NCBI GenBank assembly: GCA_013911715.1
Contig: JACEST010000038.1
Span: 1-14,786 of the forward strand
Reading direction: 5' to 3'
DNA: 14,786 nucleotides
From: Sphingopyxis sp.
GTDB lineage: Bacteria; Pseudomonadota; Alphaproteobacteria; Sphingomonadales; Sphingomonadaceae
Shown here: one piece after another, positions 6,900 through 13,781 of the stretch
How the letters are laid out: every line of letters begins with the position of its first letter
How positions within the stretch are numbered: the first letter of the stretch is position 1
Program-made: the position numbers and the translations under genes
Notes under the pieces: generated by a model
Told to the model about the DNA's origin: nothing
Databases searched by the model: none
What the model saw: the letters and a program-made list of their open reading frames with translations, nothing else

Positions 6900-7322
6900 A
6901 TGACGGATCAGGACCAGACACTGATTGATTGGGACGAATATCGGGCGTCGCGCGCGCAACTGGGCGCGGCCTTTGTCCGGATTCTTGGCTATTTTCGCGA
7001 GGACGGGACCAAGTCGGTGCACGCCATCGAAAATGCGATGCGTGACGGCGACGCCCGCAGCCTCGTGATGCCGGCGCACACGCTGAAGGGCGAGGCGCGC
7101 CAGTTCGGCGCTGAAAAACTGGCGATGCTGGCTGAGGACATTGAAACCTTTGCCCGCCGCTGCGTCGAAATGCGCGTGTCGCCGGAAGAATATCTGCCCA
7201 AGGTCGTCGGCCTGCGCTCGCTGTTCAACGCGTCGCTCGACGCGCTCGAGCTCGAAACCAACCCGCTGGTACAGCGCCGCCCCGCCAGCGGCTTCGGCCG
7301 CGCCAAGGGGTTTGCGGCGTAA
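6900..7322 (+). CDS. Stand-alone histidine phosphotransfer (Hpt) protein
   Basis: A 140-residue cytosolic helical protein with the Hpt motif AHTLKGEARQFG, whose His60 is the expected phosphorylation site. Hpt proteins relay phosphate between receiver domains in multi-step phosphorelays. Nothing else is attached: no kinase, receiver or output domain, and no two-component gene lies in the window, so it is an orphan relay protein whose partners are elsewhere. GCGGATGAG just before ATG 6900 provides a modest ribosome-binding site. The C-terminus (about 120-140) is basic and probably disordered. The gene ends in front of a large palindrome that separates it from the convergent bfr gene. Confidence 0.87.
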   Translation: MTDQDQTLIDWDEYRASRAQLGAAFVRILGYFREDGTKSVHAIENAMRDGDARSLVMPAHTLKGEARQFGAEKLAMLAEDIETFARRCVEMRVSPEEYLPKVVGLRSLFNASLDALELETNPLVQRRPASGFGRAKGFAA

Positions 7323-7349
7323 TTTCGGGGCAAGCTCCAACCCAACTAT

Positions 7350-7420
7350 CGTCGTCCCCGACTTGATCCGGGACAGCGCGCGAAAGTGGTTTGTTGTCCT
7401 GGATCAAGTCCGGGACGACG
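7350..7420. repeat. Long palindromic repeat between convergent genes
   Basis: Two 25-base arms, 7350-7374 and 7396-7420, are reverse complements at 23 of 25 positions (core GACTTGATCC / GGATCAAGTC) around a 21-base loop. It lies between the stop codons of the Hpt gene (plus) and bfr (minus), where it could end or protect both transcripts. From memory, the CGTC-GTCCC-GGACTTGATCC-GGGAC wording is a widespread dispersed intergenic repeat in sphingomonads and other alphaproteobacteria. It differs in sequence from the repeat at 434-547, so two repeat families are present. Confidence 0.8.
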
Positions 7421-7429
7421 AGGCAGGGT

Positions 7430-7912
7430 TTATTCCGACCCCGCACTTTCGCTGTTGAGCTGGATATAATTGCCAATGCCCATGCGTTCGATCAGGTCGA
7501 ACTGCTTTTCCAGCATGTCGACATGCTCTTCTTCGTTGGACAGGATGTGGGCGAACAGGTCGCGGCTGACATAGTCCTGGGCGGTTTCGCAGTGTGCGAT
7601 GGCGCCCTTCAACTGGTCCAGAGCCTCAAATTCAAGCTCCAGATCGGCTTTCAAAATTTCCTCCACGGTCTCGCCGATGCGCAGCCGCCCGAGCAGCTGG
7701 AAATTGGGTAGCCCGCCCAGAAACAAAATGCGTTCGGCCAGCTTGTCGGCGTGCTTCATCTCGTCAATCGATTCGTGGCGTTCAAACGCGGCAAGTTTTG
7801 CCACACCCCAATTGTCGAGCATCCGGTAATGCAGCCAATATTGATTGACGGCCGTCAACTCGTTCTTGAGCGCCTCGTTGAGGAACTCGATGACTTTTGC
7901 GTCGCCCTTCAT
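7430..7912 (-). CDS. bfr: Bacterioferritin
   Basis: Bacterioferritin forms a 24-subunit haem-containing shell that oxidises Fe(II) and stores ferric iron in the cytosol. The 160-residue protein keeps every key residue at the classical position: ferroxidase ligands Glu18, Glu51, His54, Glu94, Glu127 and His130, and haem ligand Met52 (in HESIDEMKHAD). It is thus a haem-binding, catalytically complete subunit. The start is fixed by the conserved MKGDAKVI opening. It follows the ferredoxin gene bfd on the same strand after 103 bases, and Bfd would release the stored iron. A perfect 10-bp hairpin ends two bases before the ATG and includes the likely ribosome-binding site AGGA, suggesting control at translation. 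A palindromic repeat follows the gene. Confidence 0.97.
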   Translation of the reverse strand: MKGDAKVIEFLNEALKNELTAVNQYWLHYRMLDNWGVAKLAAFERHESIDEMKHADKLAERILFLGGLPNFQLLGRLRIGETVEEILKADLELEFEALDQLKGAIAHCETAQDYVSRDLFAHILSNEEEHVDMLEKQFDLIERMGIGNYIQLNSESAGSE

Positions 7913-7914
7913 GT

Positions 7915-7946
7915 GACCCGTCCTGCTGATGTCTGAAGGACGGGTC
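7915..7946 (-). promoter_or_regulatory. Hairpin enclosing the bfr ribosome-binding site
   Basis: GACCCGTCCT and AGGACGGGTC, at 7937-7946 and 7915-7924 when read on the minus strand, pair perfectly over 10 bases around a 12-base loop. The 3' arm carries AGGA eight bases before the bfr ATG, the only Shine-Dalgarno-like sequence there. Folded mRNA would therefore hide the site. What would open it (temperature, a small RNA, coupling with bfd translation) is not visible. It could alternatively be a stability or processing element between bfd and bfr. No T run follows, so a simple terminator is unlikely. Confidence 0.55.
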
Positions 7947-8015
7947 TATAGCGCCGATCACCCATGGCGAACAGTCAAAAAATGGCGGAAAATCAATGTT
8001 TTTGCGCTATTGCGA

Positions 8016-8198
8016 CTAGCAAGCAGTCGCGCGCTCGCGGCCGATAATGTCTCGCGCGAACGGGATACACTGGCCGCACTTCACCTGGCAGCCAAGGTCG
8101 CGATAGGCGCGCGCTGGACTGCGTGCGCCCTTTTGCGCGGCATCGCGCACTTCGCGTTCCTTAATGGCATTGCACACACAGACGATCACGCGCAGCAT
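8016..8198 (-). CDS. bfd: Bacterioferritin-associated [2Fe-2S] ferredoxin
   Basis: Bfd delivers electrons to bacterioferritin so that stored Fe(III) is reduced and released. The 60-residue protein has the Fer2_BFD pattern: CVCNAI near the start (Cys7, Cys9) and CQVKCGQC (Cys41 and Cys44 as the second pair of cluster ligands, Cys37 extra). Length and spacing match the family. ATG 8198 directly abuts AGAGG, leaving no spacer, so the GTG at 8189 (nine bases from AGAGG, product starting MIVCVCNAI) may be the real start. It precedes bfr on the same strand and is preceded by a Fur-box-like site. Induction under iron shortage is therefore expected. Confidence 0.93.
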   Translation of the reverse strand: MLRVIVCVCNAIKEREVRDAAQKGARSPARAYRDLGCQVKCGQCIPFARDIIGRERATAC

Positions 8199-8205
8199 CC
8201 TCTAT

Positions 8206-8220
8206 TGAGAATCATTTGCT
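8206..8220 (-). promoter_or_regulatory. Fur-box-like site upstream of bfd
   Basis: TGAGAATCATTTGCT matches the 7-1-7 Fur motif TGATAATnATTATCA at 10 of the 14 defined positions by eye. It lies 8 to 22 bases upstream of the bfd ATG, where binding would block transcription. Release under low iron would raise Bfd, in line with its iron-mobilising role. On the minus strand GATAAT and TGTAGCAAA just upstream could extend the site or form part of a promoter. The match is imperfect and unaided by any alignment. Confidence 0.45.
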
Positions 8221-8228
8221 ACATTATC

Positions 8229-8243
8229 TGCGAATGCTTCGCA
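8229..8243. other. Short perfect hairpin after the DUF418 gene
   Basis: TGCGAA (8229-8234) and TTCGCA (8238-8243) form a perfect six-base stem with a three-base loop, just beyond the stop of the DUF418 gene and before the Fur-like site of bfd. With no T run it is a weak terminator candidate. It could equally be a protein-binding site in the bfd promoter. Confidence 0.3.
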
Positions 8244-8248
8244 ATAGA

Positions 8249-9487
8249 TTAGTTGGCCCGCGTCATTTTCTGAATTTCGCCGCGCGACAGGCTGCGCCAC
8301 AGCCATTCGAGCGGGCCATAATGGAACCGCGCCAGCCATGGCCGCGACCACAGCAGCATAGCTGCCCACATGCCGAAGCAGAAAAGATAGAGCGCGGGGC
8401 GCGGCGGCACGGCGAACAGCCCGAGCCCATAGCCATAAAATATGCTGGTCATGATGATCGAGGTGACGAGATAATTGGTAAAGGCCATCTGCCCCGTCGC
8501 CGCCAGCCGCGCGACGGCGCCCGCGCTCAGCCAGCTTTTGATCGCGAGCATGATCAGCGCCGCCCAGCCGACCGTCAGGATGAAATCGAATGGTGCCGAG
8601 AGCGCAAGGCTGGCACCAAAGACCGCCGCTACCGTATATCCGGCCTGCGCCTGGTACCAGACCAGCGCCGCCAGCGGCGGGATTGCGATCAGGAAACAGC
8701 GCCGCGCCCATTTGGCATAGCGCGCGGCATCCCATGCGCCGGTCAGCATGCGCGCCTTGAACAATGCCATGCCGAACAACATCAGCGCCATGGTTTCCCA
8801 CAGGAACTGGGCAATCTGGACGAAAGGCAGGTCCCCCAGATCGCCAAACCGCGCGGAATAAATCACCGCCGCATCGCTGCGATACAGCGCGACCTCCTCG
8901 GCAAAGCGCGCGTTGCCGGGTCCCATCTCGCCCGCGATCTTCTCCATTGCCTCAGCCATGGCGGCCTGCTGCGCCGGCGGCAGCGTTCCTGCCTCGTAGA
9001 GCGCGAACAGGCTCCACCCGGACAGCAGATAGAGCATTGAGATCAGGAAAAAGCCGCCCGCCCACCACAGCAGCGCGCGGATCGAAAGGTTGCGGAAGAA
9101 ATAGAGCAGCACGCCGCACGCGGCATAGAGCGTCAAAATATCGCCCGGCCAGATCAGGTAAAAATGAACCAGGCCAAACACGAACAGCCAGCCCATGCGC
9201 GCAAAATGGCTGCGCGCCGGATCGCGCCCGCCTGCCGCCGCGCGCTCCATGACGAGCAATGTGCTGGCCCCGAACAGCATCGAAAACAGGCCGCGCATCT
9301 TGCTGTCGATCAGCACGAAGTTGAACGCCCAGGTCGCCAGGTCGGCGGCGCTCGCCGCACCGCTCGCCAGCGGGTTGAAATAGAAACTGATCGGATAGGC
9401 AAAGGCGACGATATTCATCGCCAAAATGCCCATTACGGCGACGCCGCGAATGGCGTCCAGACTGATGAAACGCTCCTGATCGGTCAT
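8249..9487 (-). CDS. DUF418 family multi-pass membrane protein
   Basis: A 412-residue inner-membrane protein with many hydrophobic segments (about ten helices). The opening SLDAIRGVAVMGILAMNIVAF and the C-terminal block containing YLFCFGMWAAMLLWSR and FHYGPLEWLWRSL are hallmarks of DUF418 proteins. These are related to acyltransferase-3-like and heparan-alpha-glucosaminide acetyltransferase-like membrane proteins, but no function is established. The region around ARLAATGQMAFTNYLVTS is the usual start of the DUF418 C-terminal domain. ATG 9487 is chosen because GAAGGGGG (9493-9500) lies five bases before it. A TTG at 9514 would add nine residues without support. It follows the deiodinase-like gene by 79 bases on the same strand and precedes bfd by 50, but no functional tie is evident. 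Confidence 0.9.
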   Translation of the reverse strand: MTDQERFISLDAIRGVAVMGILAMNIVAFAYPISFYFNPLASGAASAADLATWAFNFVLIDSKMRGLFSMLFGASTLLVMERAAAGGRDPARSHFARMGWLFVFGLVHFYLIWPGDILTLYAACGVLLYFFRNLSIRALLWWAGGFFLISMLYLLSGWSLFALYEAGTLPPAQQAAMAEAMEKIAGEMGPGNARFAEEVALYRSDAAVIYSARFGDLGDLPFVQIAQFLWETMALMLFGMALFKARMLTGAWDAARYAKWARRCFLIAIPPLAALVWYQAQAGYTVAAVFGASLALSAPFDFILTVGWAALIMLAIKSWLSAGAVARLAATGQMAFTNYLVTSIIMTSIFYGYGLGLFAVPPRPALYLFCFGMWAAMLLWSRPWLARFHYGPLEWLWRSLSRGEIQKMTRAN

Positions 9488-9566
9488 GGCAGCCCCCTTC
9501 GCCGCCGGCGACAAAAGCAGGATAAATCCATGTAGGAAAGCGAAAAATGCGTGGCTGCGATGGCCG

Positions 9567-10241
9567 CTAGAACCAGCTCGAAATTGCCTCCAGTGGTTTT
9601 TTGCGCGTTGCCTGCACCGGGATCATCGCATTCTCGGCAGCATGGCCAACGACGATAATCATGACTGCCTTTTCGTCGCTGTCGCGCCCGCACAGGGTGC
9701 GCAGGAAACCCATCGGCGAGGGCGTGTGCGTCAGCGTCGCAAGCCCCGCGCTGTGCAGTGCGGTGAGCAGCAAGCCGCAGGCGATGCCGACGCTTTCGGT
9801 GACATAATAATTCTGCCTTTTCTCGCCCGGTTCAATCCCGCCGCGGCGCTGGCCGAACACGACGATCAACCAAGGCGCGACCTCCAGAAACGCCTTGTCA
9901 GCATCGGTGCCAAGCGGGGCGAGCGCATCGAGCCATTCGGCGCTGGCGCGCCCGGCGTAAAACTCGCGTTCCTCGGCCTCGGCGGCTTCGCGAACTGCGC
10001 GCTTCTTGTCGGCAGAGCCAATCACCGCGAAATGCCATGGCTGGTGGTTGGCACCGTTGGGCGCGGTACCCGCGGCGCGGATTGCGGCCTCGATCACCGC
10101 GCGCGGCACCGGCGTCGGGGCAAAGGCGCGCACCGTGTGGCGCTGCGCAATATGCGCGGCAAAGCCTTCGGCAGCGGCGATGCGTTCGGCATCGGTCATG
10201 GCGGGCAGGGGCGGCAGCGGGAGCGCGGGATGGTCGGTCAT
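9567..10241 (-). CDS. Nitroreductase-fold flavoprotein, iodotyrosine deiodinase-like
   Basis: A 224-residue FMN-dependent protein of the nitroreductase superfamily, closest in wording to iodotyrosine deiodinase (IYD). It has RHTVRAF (34-40, FMN phosphate contact), AGTAPNGANHQPWHF (57-71), the substrate-lid region 88-116, VTESVGIACGLLLTAL and the C-terminal RKKPLE. Aligned by eye with human IYD, the residues that grip the amino-acid part of iodotyrosine (Glu157, Tyr161, Lys182) correspond to Glu91, Tyr95 and Lys116 with no gaps. Reductive removal of halogen from halotyrosine or a related zwitterionic substrate is therefore plausible. A general nitroreductase or BluB-like role is less likely. 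ATG 10241 is used. Met15 (10199) is an alternative, and neither has a strong ribosome-binding site. It is divergent from coq4 and lies upstream of the DUF418 gene. Confidence 0.87.
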   Translation of the reverse strand: MTDHPALPLPPLPAMTDAERIAAAEGFAAHIAQRHTVRAFAPTPVPRAVIEAAIRAAGTAPNGANHQPWHFAVIGSADKKRAVREAAEAEEREFYAGRASAEWLDALAPLGTDADKAFLEVAPWLIVVFGQRRGGIEPGEKRQNYYVTESVGIACGLLLTALHSAGLATLTHTPSPMGFLRTLCGRDSDEKAVMIIVVGHAAENAMIPVQATRKKPLEAISSWF

Positions 10242-10292
10242 ACCGCCGTGCTATCGCAACTACGCGCCTCTTGAAAGCGCGATAGAAAGGGC

Positions 10293-10314
10293 TTATTAAC
10301 ATCAATGTTGATAA
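10293..10314. promoter_or_regulatory. 22-bp palindromic operator-like site before coq4
   Basis: TTATTAACAT (10293-10302), a two-base centre, and ATGTTGATAA (10305-10314) form an inverted repeat with one mismatched pair. It sits in the 105-base divergent gap between the deiodinase-like gene and coq4. Size and symmetry suit a TetR- or MarR-type dimer. No such regulator is encoded in the window. The right arm covers an in-frame ATG at 10305, which argues for ATG 10347 as the coq4 start. Confidence 0.55.
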
Positions 10315-10346
10315 GCGGGCGAATCGCCGTTCCAGGATCCAAGCCG

Positions 10347-11129
10347 ATGACCGCAATTCCCTTCCGCCACCCCGACCGCAGCGATGGCGGTTTCCGCCCG
10401 TTGAAGGCGTGGAGGCATTTTCAAAAGCTGGTCGCCGACAAGGAAGACACTGAACAGGTGTTCCACATCGTCGACGCGCTCCGCGATCGCCGCTTCGAGC
10501 GGCTTGCACGCGAATTTTATGCCACTCCGTTCGGGCGCCAGACGCTTGAGCAGCGCACCAATCTGGTCGCCATGCTCGACGACCATGCCAGTTTGCGCGA
10601 AATGGCCCCTGACACCGTTGGGCGCGCCTATCTGGCCTTCATGGAGCGCGAGGGGCTGACCGCGCAGGGATTGGTCGATGAATATGATCGGTTCCGCCGG
10701 AACCAGCCGCGCTGGGCCGACCAGATAGAGCTTTACTCCAACCGGCTGCGCGACACGCATGACTTGTGTCACGTGCTCACCGGCTATGGCCGCGACGCGC
10801 TCGGTGAAGCCTGTGTGCTGGCCTATTCGGCCTGTCACACGCCCAATTGGGGGACCAAGTTCATCGCCTGGGCCGGCGCGGCGCAGATCCGCAAATATGT
10901 GCCGCGCACGGCCAATATCTTTGGCTGCATCCGCGAGGCGCGGCGCATCGGCAAGGCGGCATGCAATATTGGGCGTGAAGACATCGCCGCGCTGCTGCGC
11001 GAACCGCTCGCCGATGCACGGGTGCGCCTCAACATCGGCAAGCCCGACGTCTATCACCGCGCGCATGAAGTAATGCGCGCGGCTGGCCTCAACCCCGCCG
11101 AAACCGCATTGGCGGCGCAAACGGCCTGA
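10347..11129 (+). CDS. coq4: Ubiquinone biosynthesis protein Coq4
   Basis: Coq4 is needed for ubiquinone synthesis. In mitochondria it organises the Coq enzyme complex, and recent work links it to oxidative decarboxylation of the ring at C1. The 260-residue product holds the diagnostic metal-binding motif HDxxHx11E as HDLCHVLTGYGRDALGE, in the middle of an all-helical protein. The opening FRPLKAWRHFQKLVADKEDTE is typical of alphaproteobacterial homologues. ATG 10347 was chosen with AGGA nine bases upstream. ATG 10305 in the same frame would add 14 residues but lies inside a palindromic operator-like site. It converges on the DUF3052 gene with only four bases between stops and no terminator visible. 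No other ubi/coq gene is nearby. Confidence 0.93.
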   Translation: MTAIPFRHPDRSDGGFRPLKAWRHFQKLVADKEDTEQVFHIVDALRDRRFERLAREFYATPFGRQTLEQRTNLVAMLDDHASLREMAPDTVGRAYLAFMEREGLTAQGLVDEYDRFRRNQPRWADQIELYSNRLRDTHDLCHVLTGYGRDALGEACVLAYSACHTPNWGTKFIAWAGAAQIRKYVPRTANIFGCIREARRIGKAACNIGREDIAALLREPLADARVRLNIGKPDVYHRAHEVMRAAGLNPAETALAAQTA

Positions 11130-11133
11130 CGCT

Positions 11134-11538
11134 TCAACGCAGCTCTTTGCGGATCGCCAGTTTCAGGCCCGACCAGACCGCATCGACCGCGCAAACCTTG
11201 ATATCGACCCAGCCCATCGGCAGTGCGACGGCACGAATGACATCTTCGGTGATGTCGGTCGGCTGTTTCGACGCTTTCTTGGGCCAGCTCACCCAGACGA
11301 ATCCGTCGGCCGCGATGATGTGGCGCAGGTCAGTCAGCAACGCCCGCATCTGCGCTGCCTCGGTCACGAAGATATGCGCGCAATCCATCCCGGCGACGGG
11401 CTTGGTCAACAGCGTGTGACCGGCATCGGCCACCTCGGCGGCAACACTGCCGGGCAGCGCGTGCGGCCACAGCGTCAGCCCGGCTTTCAGGCCCAGCTTC
11501 TTGGCGAGTGGCGTTCCCGAATAGCCCACCGCCGTCAT
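11134..11538 (-). CDS. DUF3052 family protein
   Basis: A 134-residue soluble protein that I recognise as DUF3052 from its opening GYSGTPLAKKLGLK and the C-terminal blocks FVWVSWPKKASK, DITEDVIRAVALPMGWVDIKV and WSGLKLAIRKELR. No biochemical function is established for this family. It begins four bases after the purL stop, and GGAGG in the end of purL supplies a ribosome-binding site, so it is very likely co-transcribed and coupled with purL. A link to purine synthesis or to PurL activity would be a guess based on that position. It converges head-on with coq4. Confidence 0.88.
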   Translation of the reverse strand: MTAVGYSGTPLAKKLGLKAGLTLWPHALPGSVAAEVADAGHTLLTKPVAGMDCAHIFVTEAAQMRALLTDLRHIIAADGFVWVSWPKKASKQPTDITEDVIRAVALPMGWVDIKVCAVDAVWSGLKLAIRKELR

Positions 11539-11542
11539 CGCC

Positions 11543-13747
11543 TCAGCCCTCCATCAACGCTGGAAAAAACTCTTCGTGCGCGGTGCGCAGATCGGCGATG
11601 CTGACGGCAAAATCACCCTCGGGCAGTTCGAAGATGATGCGGCTTTTGATCGTGCGGCCCAGCGGGTCGACGGGCACATCGGCCCTGTGCGCCTCGGTCA
11701 GGAAATCGGCCAGACACGTATCGCACACGGTGACCAGATACAGCCCTTGTTCTTCGCCAAAGAGACTGCCCGCGACGCCAAACGGCTGTTCCTCGTTCAC
11801 CATCACGCCCATGTCACCCGCGAGCGCCATTTCAGCCAGCGCGACGGCGACGCCGCCGTCGGACACGTCGTGGCAGGCGGTGATCCAGCCTTTGCGGATG
11901 CTGGCGCGGATGAAATTGCCAGTGCGGCGCTCGGCGGTCAGGTCAACCGGCGGCGGCGGGCCGTCTTCGCGCCCGTGGAGCTCGCGCAGCCATAGCGATT
12001 GGCCCAGATGACCGCCACGCTCGCCGACCGCGAGCACGATGTCGCCGGTGCGCTTGAAACCAATCGTCACCGCCTGGCGCCAGTCGGGCATCAGGCCAAC
12101 GCCGCCGATGGCGGGGGTGGGCAGGATCGCGCTGCCGCCGCCGGTGGCCTTGGATTCGTTGTACAGGCTGACATTGCCCGACACGATCGGGAAATCGAGC
12201 GCGCGGCACGCCTGGCCCATGCCATCGAGGCAGCCGACAATCTGGCCCATAATTTCGGGCCGCTGGGGGTTGGCGAAGTTCAGGCAGTTGGTGATGGCCA
12301 GCGGAGTCGCGCCGACCGCAGTCAGGTTGCGCCACGCTTCGGCGACCGCCTGCTTGCCGCCTTCAACCGGGTCGGCAAAGCAATAGCGCGGCGTGCAATC
12401 GGTCGTCATCGCCAGCGCCTTGTCATGGCCGTGTACGCGCACGACGGCGGCGTCGCCGCCCGACAGCGCGACGGTATCGCCGCCGACCTGCGCATCAAAT
12501 TGTTCCCAGATCCAGCGGCGGCTGGCAATATCGGGGCTGCCTATCAGCTTGCGCAAATCGGCCGCCGGGTCGGCGCTTTCAGGCGCGTCGGTCAGCGCGG
12601 CGCGCGGCGGCGTTGGCACATGCGGGCGGTCGTAGAGCGGGGCATCGTCGGCGAGCGGGGCGAGCGGGATGTCGCAGACCACTTCGCCATGATGTTCCAG
12701 CACCATGCGCCCAGTGTCGGTGACATGCCCGATGACCGCGAAATCCAGCTCCCATTTGCGGAAAATCGCTTCGGCAAAATCTTCCTTGCCGGGCTTAAGC
12801 ACCATCAGCATGCGTTCCTGGCTTTCGGACAGCATCATTTCATAGGCGGTCATGCCGGTTTCGCGCTGCGGCACGTCGTCCATCTTGAGATGGATGCCTA
12901 CTCCGCCCTTCGACGCCATTTCGACTGATGAGGATGTCAGGCCCGCCGCGCCCATATCCTGGATCGCGACAATCGCGTCGGACGCCATCAGCTCGAGGCA
13001 CGCCTCGATCAGCAATTTTTCGGTAAAGGGGTCGCCGACCTGGACCGTCGGGCGCTTTTCGTCGCTATCCTCGCCAAAGTCCGCCGACGCCATGGTCGCG
13101 CCGTGGATGCCGTCGCGGCCCGTTTTGCTGCCGACATAGATGATCGAATTGCCGACGCCGCTGGCGGCGGAATAGAAAATCTTGTCGGTGTCGGCGACGC
13201 CGACGGTCATCGCGTTGACCAGGATATTGCCGTCATAGGCGGGGTGGAAATTCACCTCACCGCCGACCGTCGGCACCCCGACGCAATTGCCATAGCCGCC
13301 GATGCCGCGCACCACGCCCGAAATCAGGTGGCGCATTTTGGGATGATCGGGGCGGCCAAAGCGCAACGCGTTAAGATTGGCGACGGGCCGCGCGCCCATG
13401 GTGAAGACATCGCGCAAAATCCCGCCAACCCCGGTCGCTGCGCCCTGATAGGGCTCGATATAGCTCGGGTGGTTGTGGCTCTCCATCTTGAAGATCGCCG
13501 CCTGCCCGTCACCAATGTCGATCACGCCGGCATTTTCGCCGGGACCGCAGATCACCCAAGGCGCCTCGGTCGGCAATTTCTTCAGGTGGATGCGCGAGCT
13601 TTTATAGCTGCAGTGCTCAGACCACATGACCGAAAAAATGCCCAGCTCGACAAGATTTGGTTCGCGCCCCAGCGCGTGCAGGACGCGGTCATATTCGTCC
13701 GGGGACAGGCCGTGCTCGGCGACGATTTCGGGCGTGATCTGGGACAT
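11543..13747 (-). CDS. purL: Phosphoribosylformylglycinamidine synthase subunit PurL
   Basis: PurL is the ATP-dependent synthetase subunit that converts FGAR to FGAM in purine synthesis, working with PurS and the glutaminase PurQ. At 734 residues it is the small-type PurL, not the fused 1,300-residue enzyme of enterobacteria. Motifs in order: WSEHCSYKSS with His45 (42-51), GPGENAGVIDIGDG, the ATP/metal segment ESHNHPSYIEPYQGAATGVGG, DMGAAGLTSS, VSGNVSLYNE and HDVSDGGVAVALAE. Its stop is four bases before the DUF3052 gene. The DUF2177 gene ends 34 bases upstream on the same strand. purS and purQ are not in the window. A modest AAAGG precedes the ATG. Long open frames on the opposite strand are coding shadows. 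Confidence 0.98.
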   Translation of the reverse strand: MSQITPEIVAEHGLSPDEYDRVLHALGREPNLVELGIFSVMWSEHCSYKSSRIHLKKLPTEAPWVICGPGENAGVIDIGDGQAAIFKMESHNHPSYIEPYQGAATGVGGILRDVFTMGARPVANLNALRFGRPDHPKMRHLISGVVRGIGGYGNCVGVPTVGGEVNFHPAYDGNILVNAMTVGVADTDKIFYSAASGVGNSIIYVGSKTGRDGIHGATMASADFGEDSDEKRPTVQVGDPFTEKLLIEACLELMASDAIVAIQDMGAAGLTSSSVEMASKGGVGIHLKMDDVPQRETGMTAYEMMLSESQERMLMVLKPGKEDFAEAIFRKWELDFAVIGHVTDTGRMVLEHHGEVVCDIPLAPLADDAPLYDRPHVPTPPRAALTDAPESADPAADLRKLIGSPDIASRRWIWEQFDAQVGGDTVALSGGDAAVVRVHGHDKALAMTTDCTPRYCFADPVEGGKQAVAEAWRNLTAVGATPLAITNCLNFANPQRPEIMGQIVGCLDGMGQACRALDFPIVSGNVSLYNESKATGGGSAILPTPAIGGVGLMPDWRQAVTIGFKRTGDIVLAVGERGGHLGQSLWLRELHGREDGPPPPVDLTAERRTGNFIRASIRKGWITACHDVSDGGVAVALAEMALAGDMGVMVNEEQPFGVAGSLFGEEQGLYLVTVCDTCLADFLTEAHRADVPVDPLGRTIKSRIIFELPEGDFAVSIADLRTAHEEFFPALMEG

Positions 13748-13781
13748 GCCCCGCGCCTTTAGCGATGCGCCGCGCGATGCG

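Noticed and set aside
7945..7978. Possible separate bfr promoter (TTGACT and TATAGA on the minus strand)
   Set aside because: The two elements are 22 bases apart, or 20 with the best alternative -10, too far for a sigma-70 promoter.
8216..9040. 274-codon plus-strand frame opposite the DUF418 gene
   Set aside because: Its composition is that of a shadow frame, with a high content of Arg, Gln and Pro. The minus-strand frame encodes a clear DUF418 protein.
11999..12928. 309-codon open frame on the plus strand inside purL, and similar long antisense frames
   Set aside because: They are rich in Arg, His and Ala as expected of GC-rich antisense shadows, match no family I know, and lie fully within a confidently identified purL.
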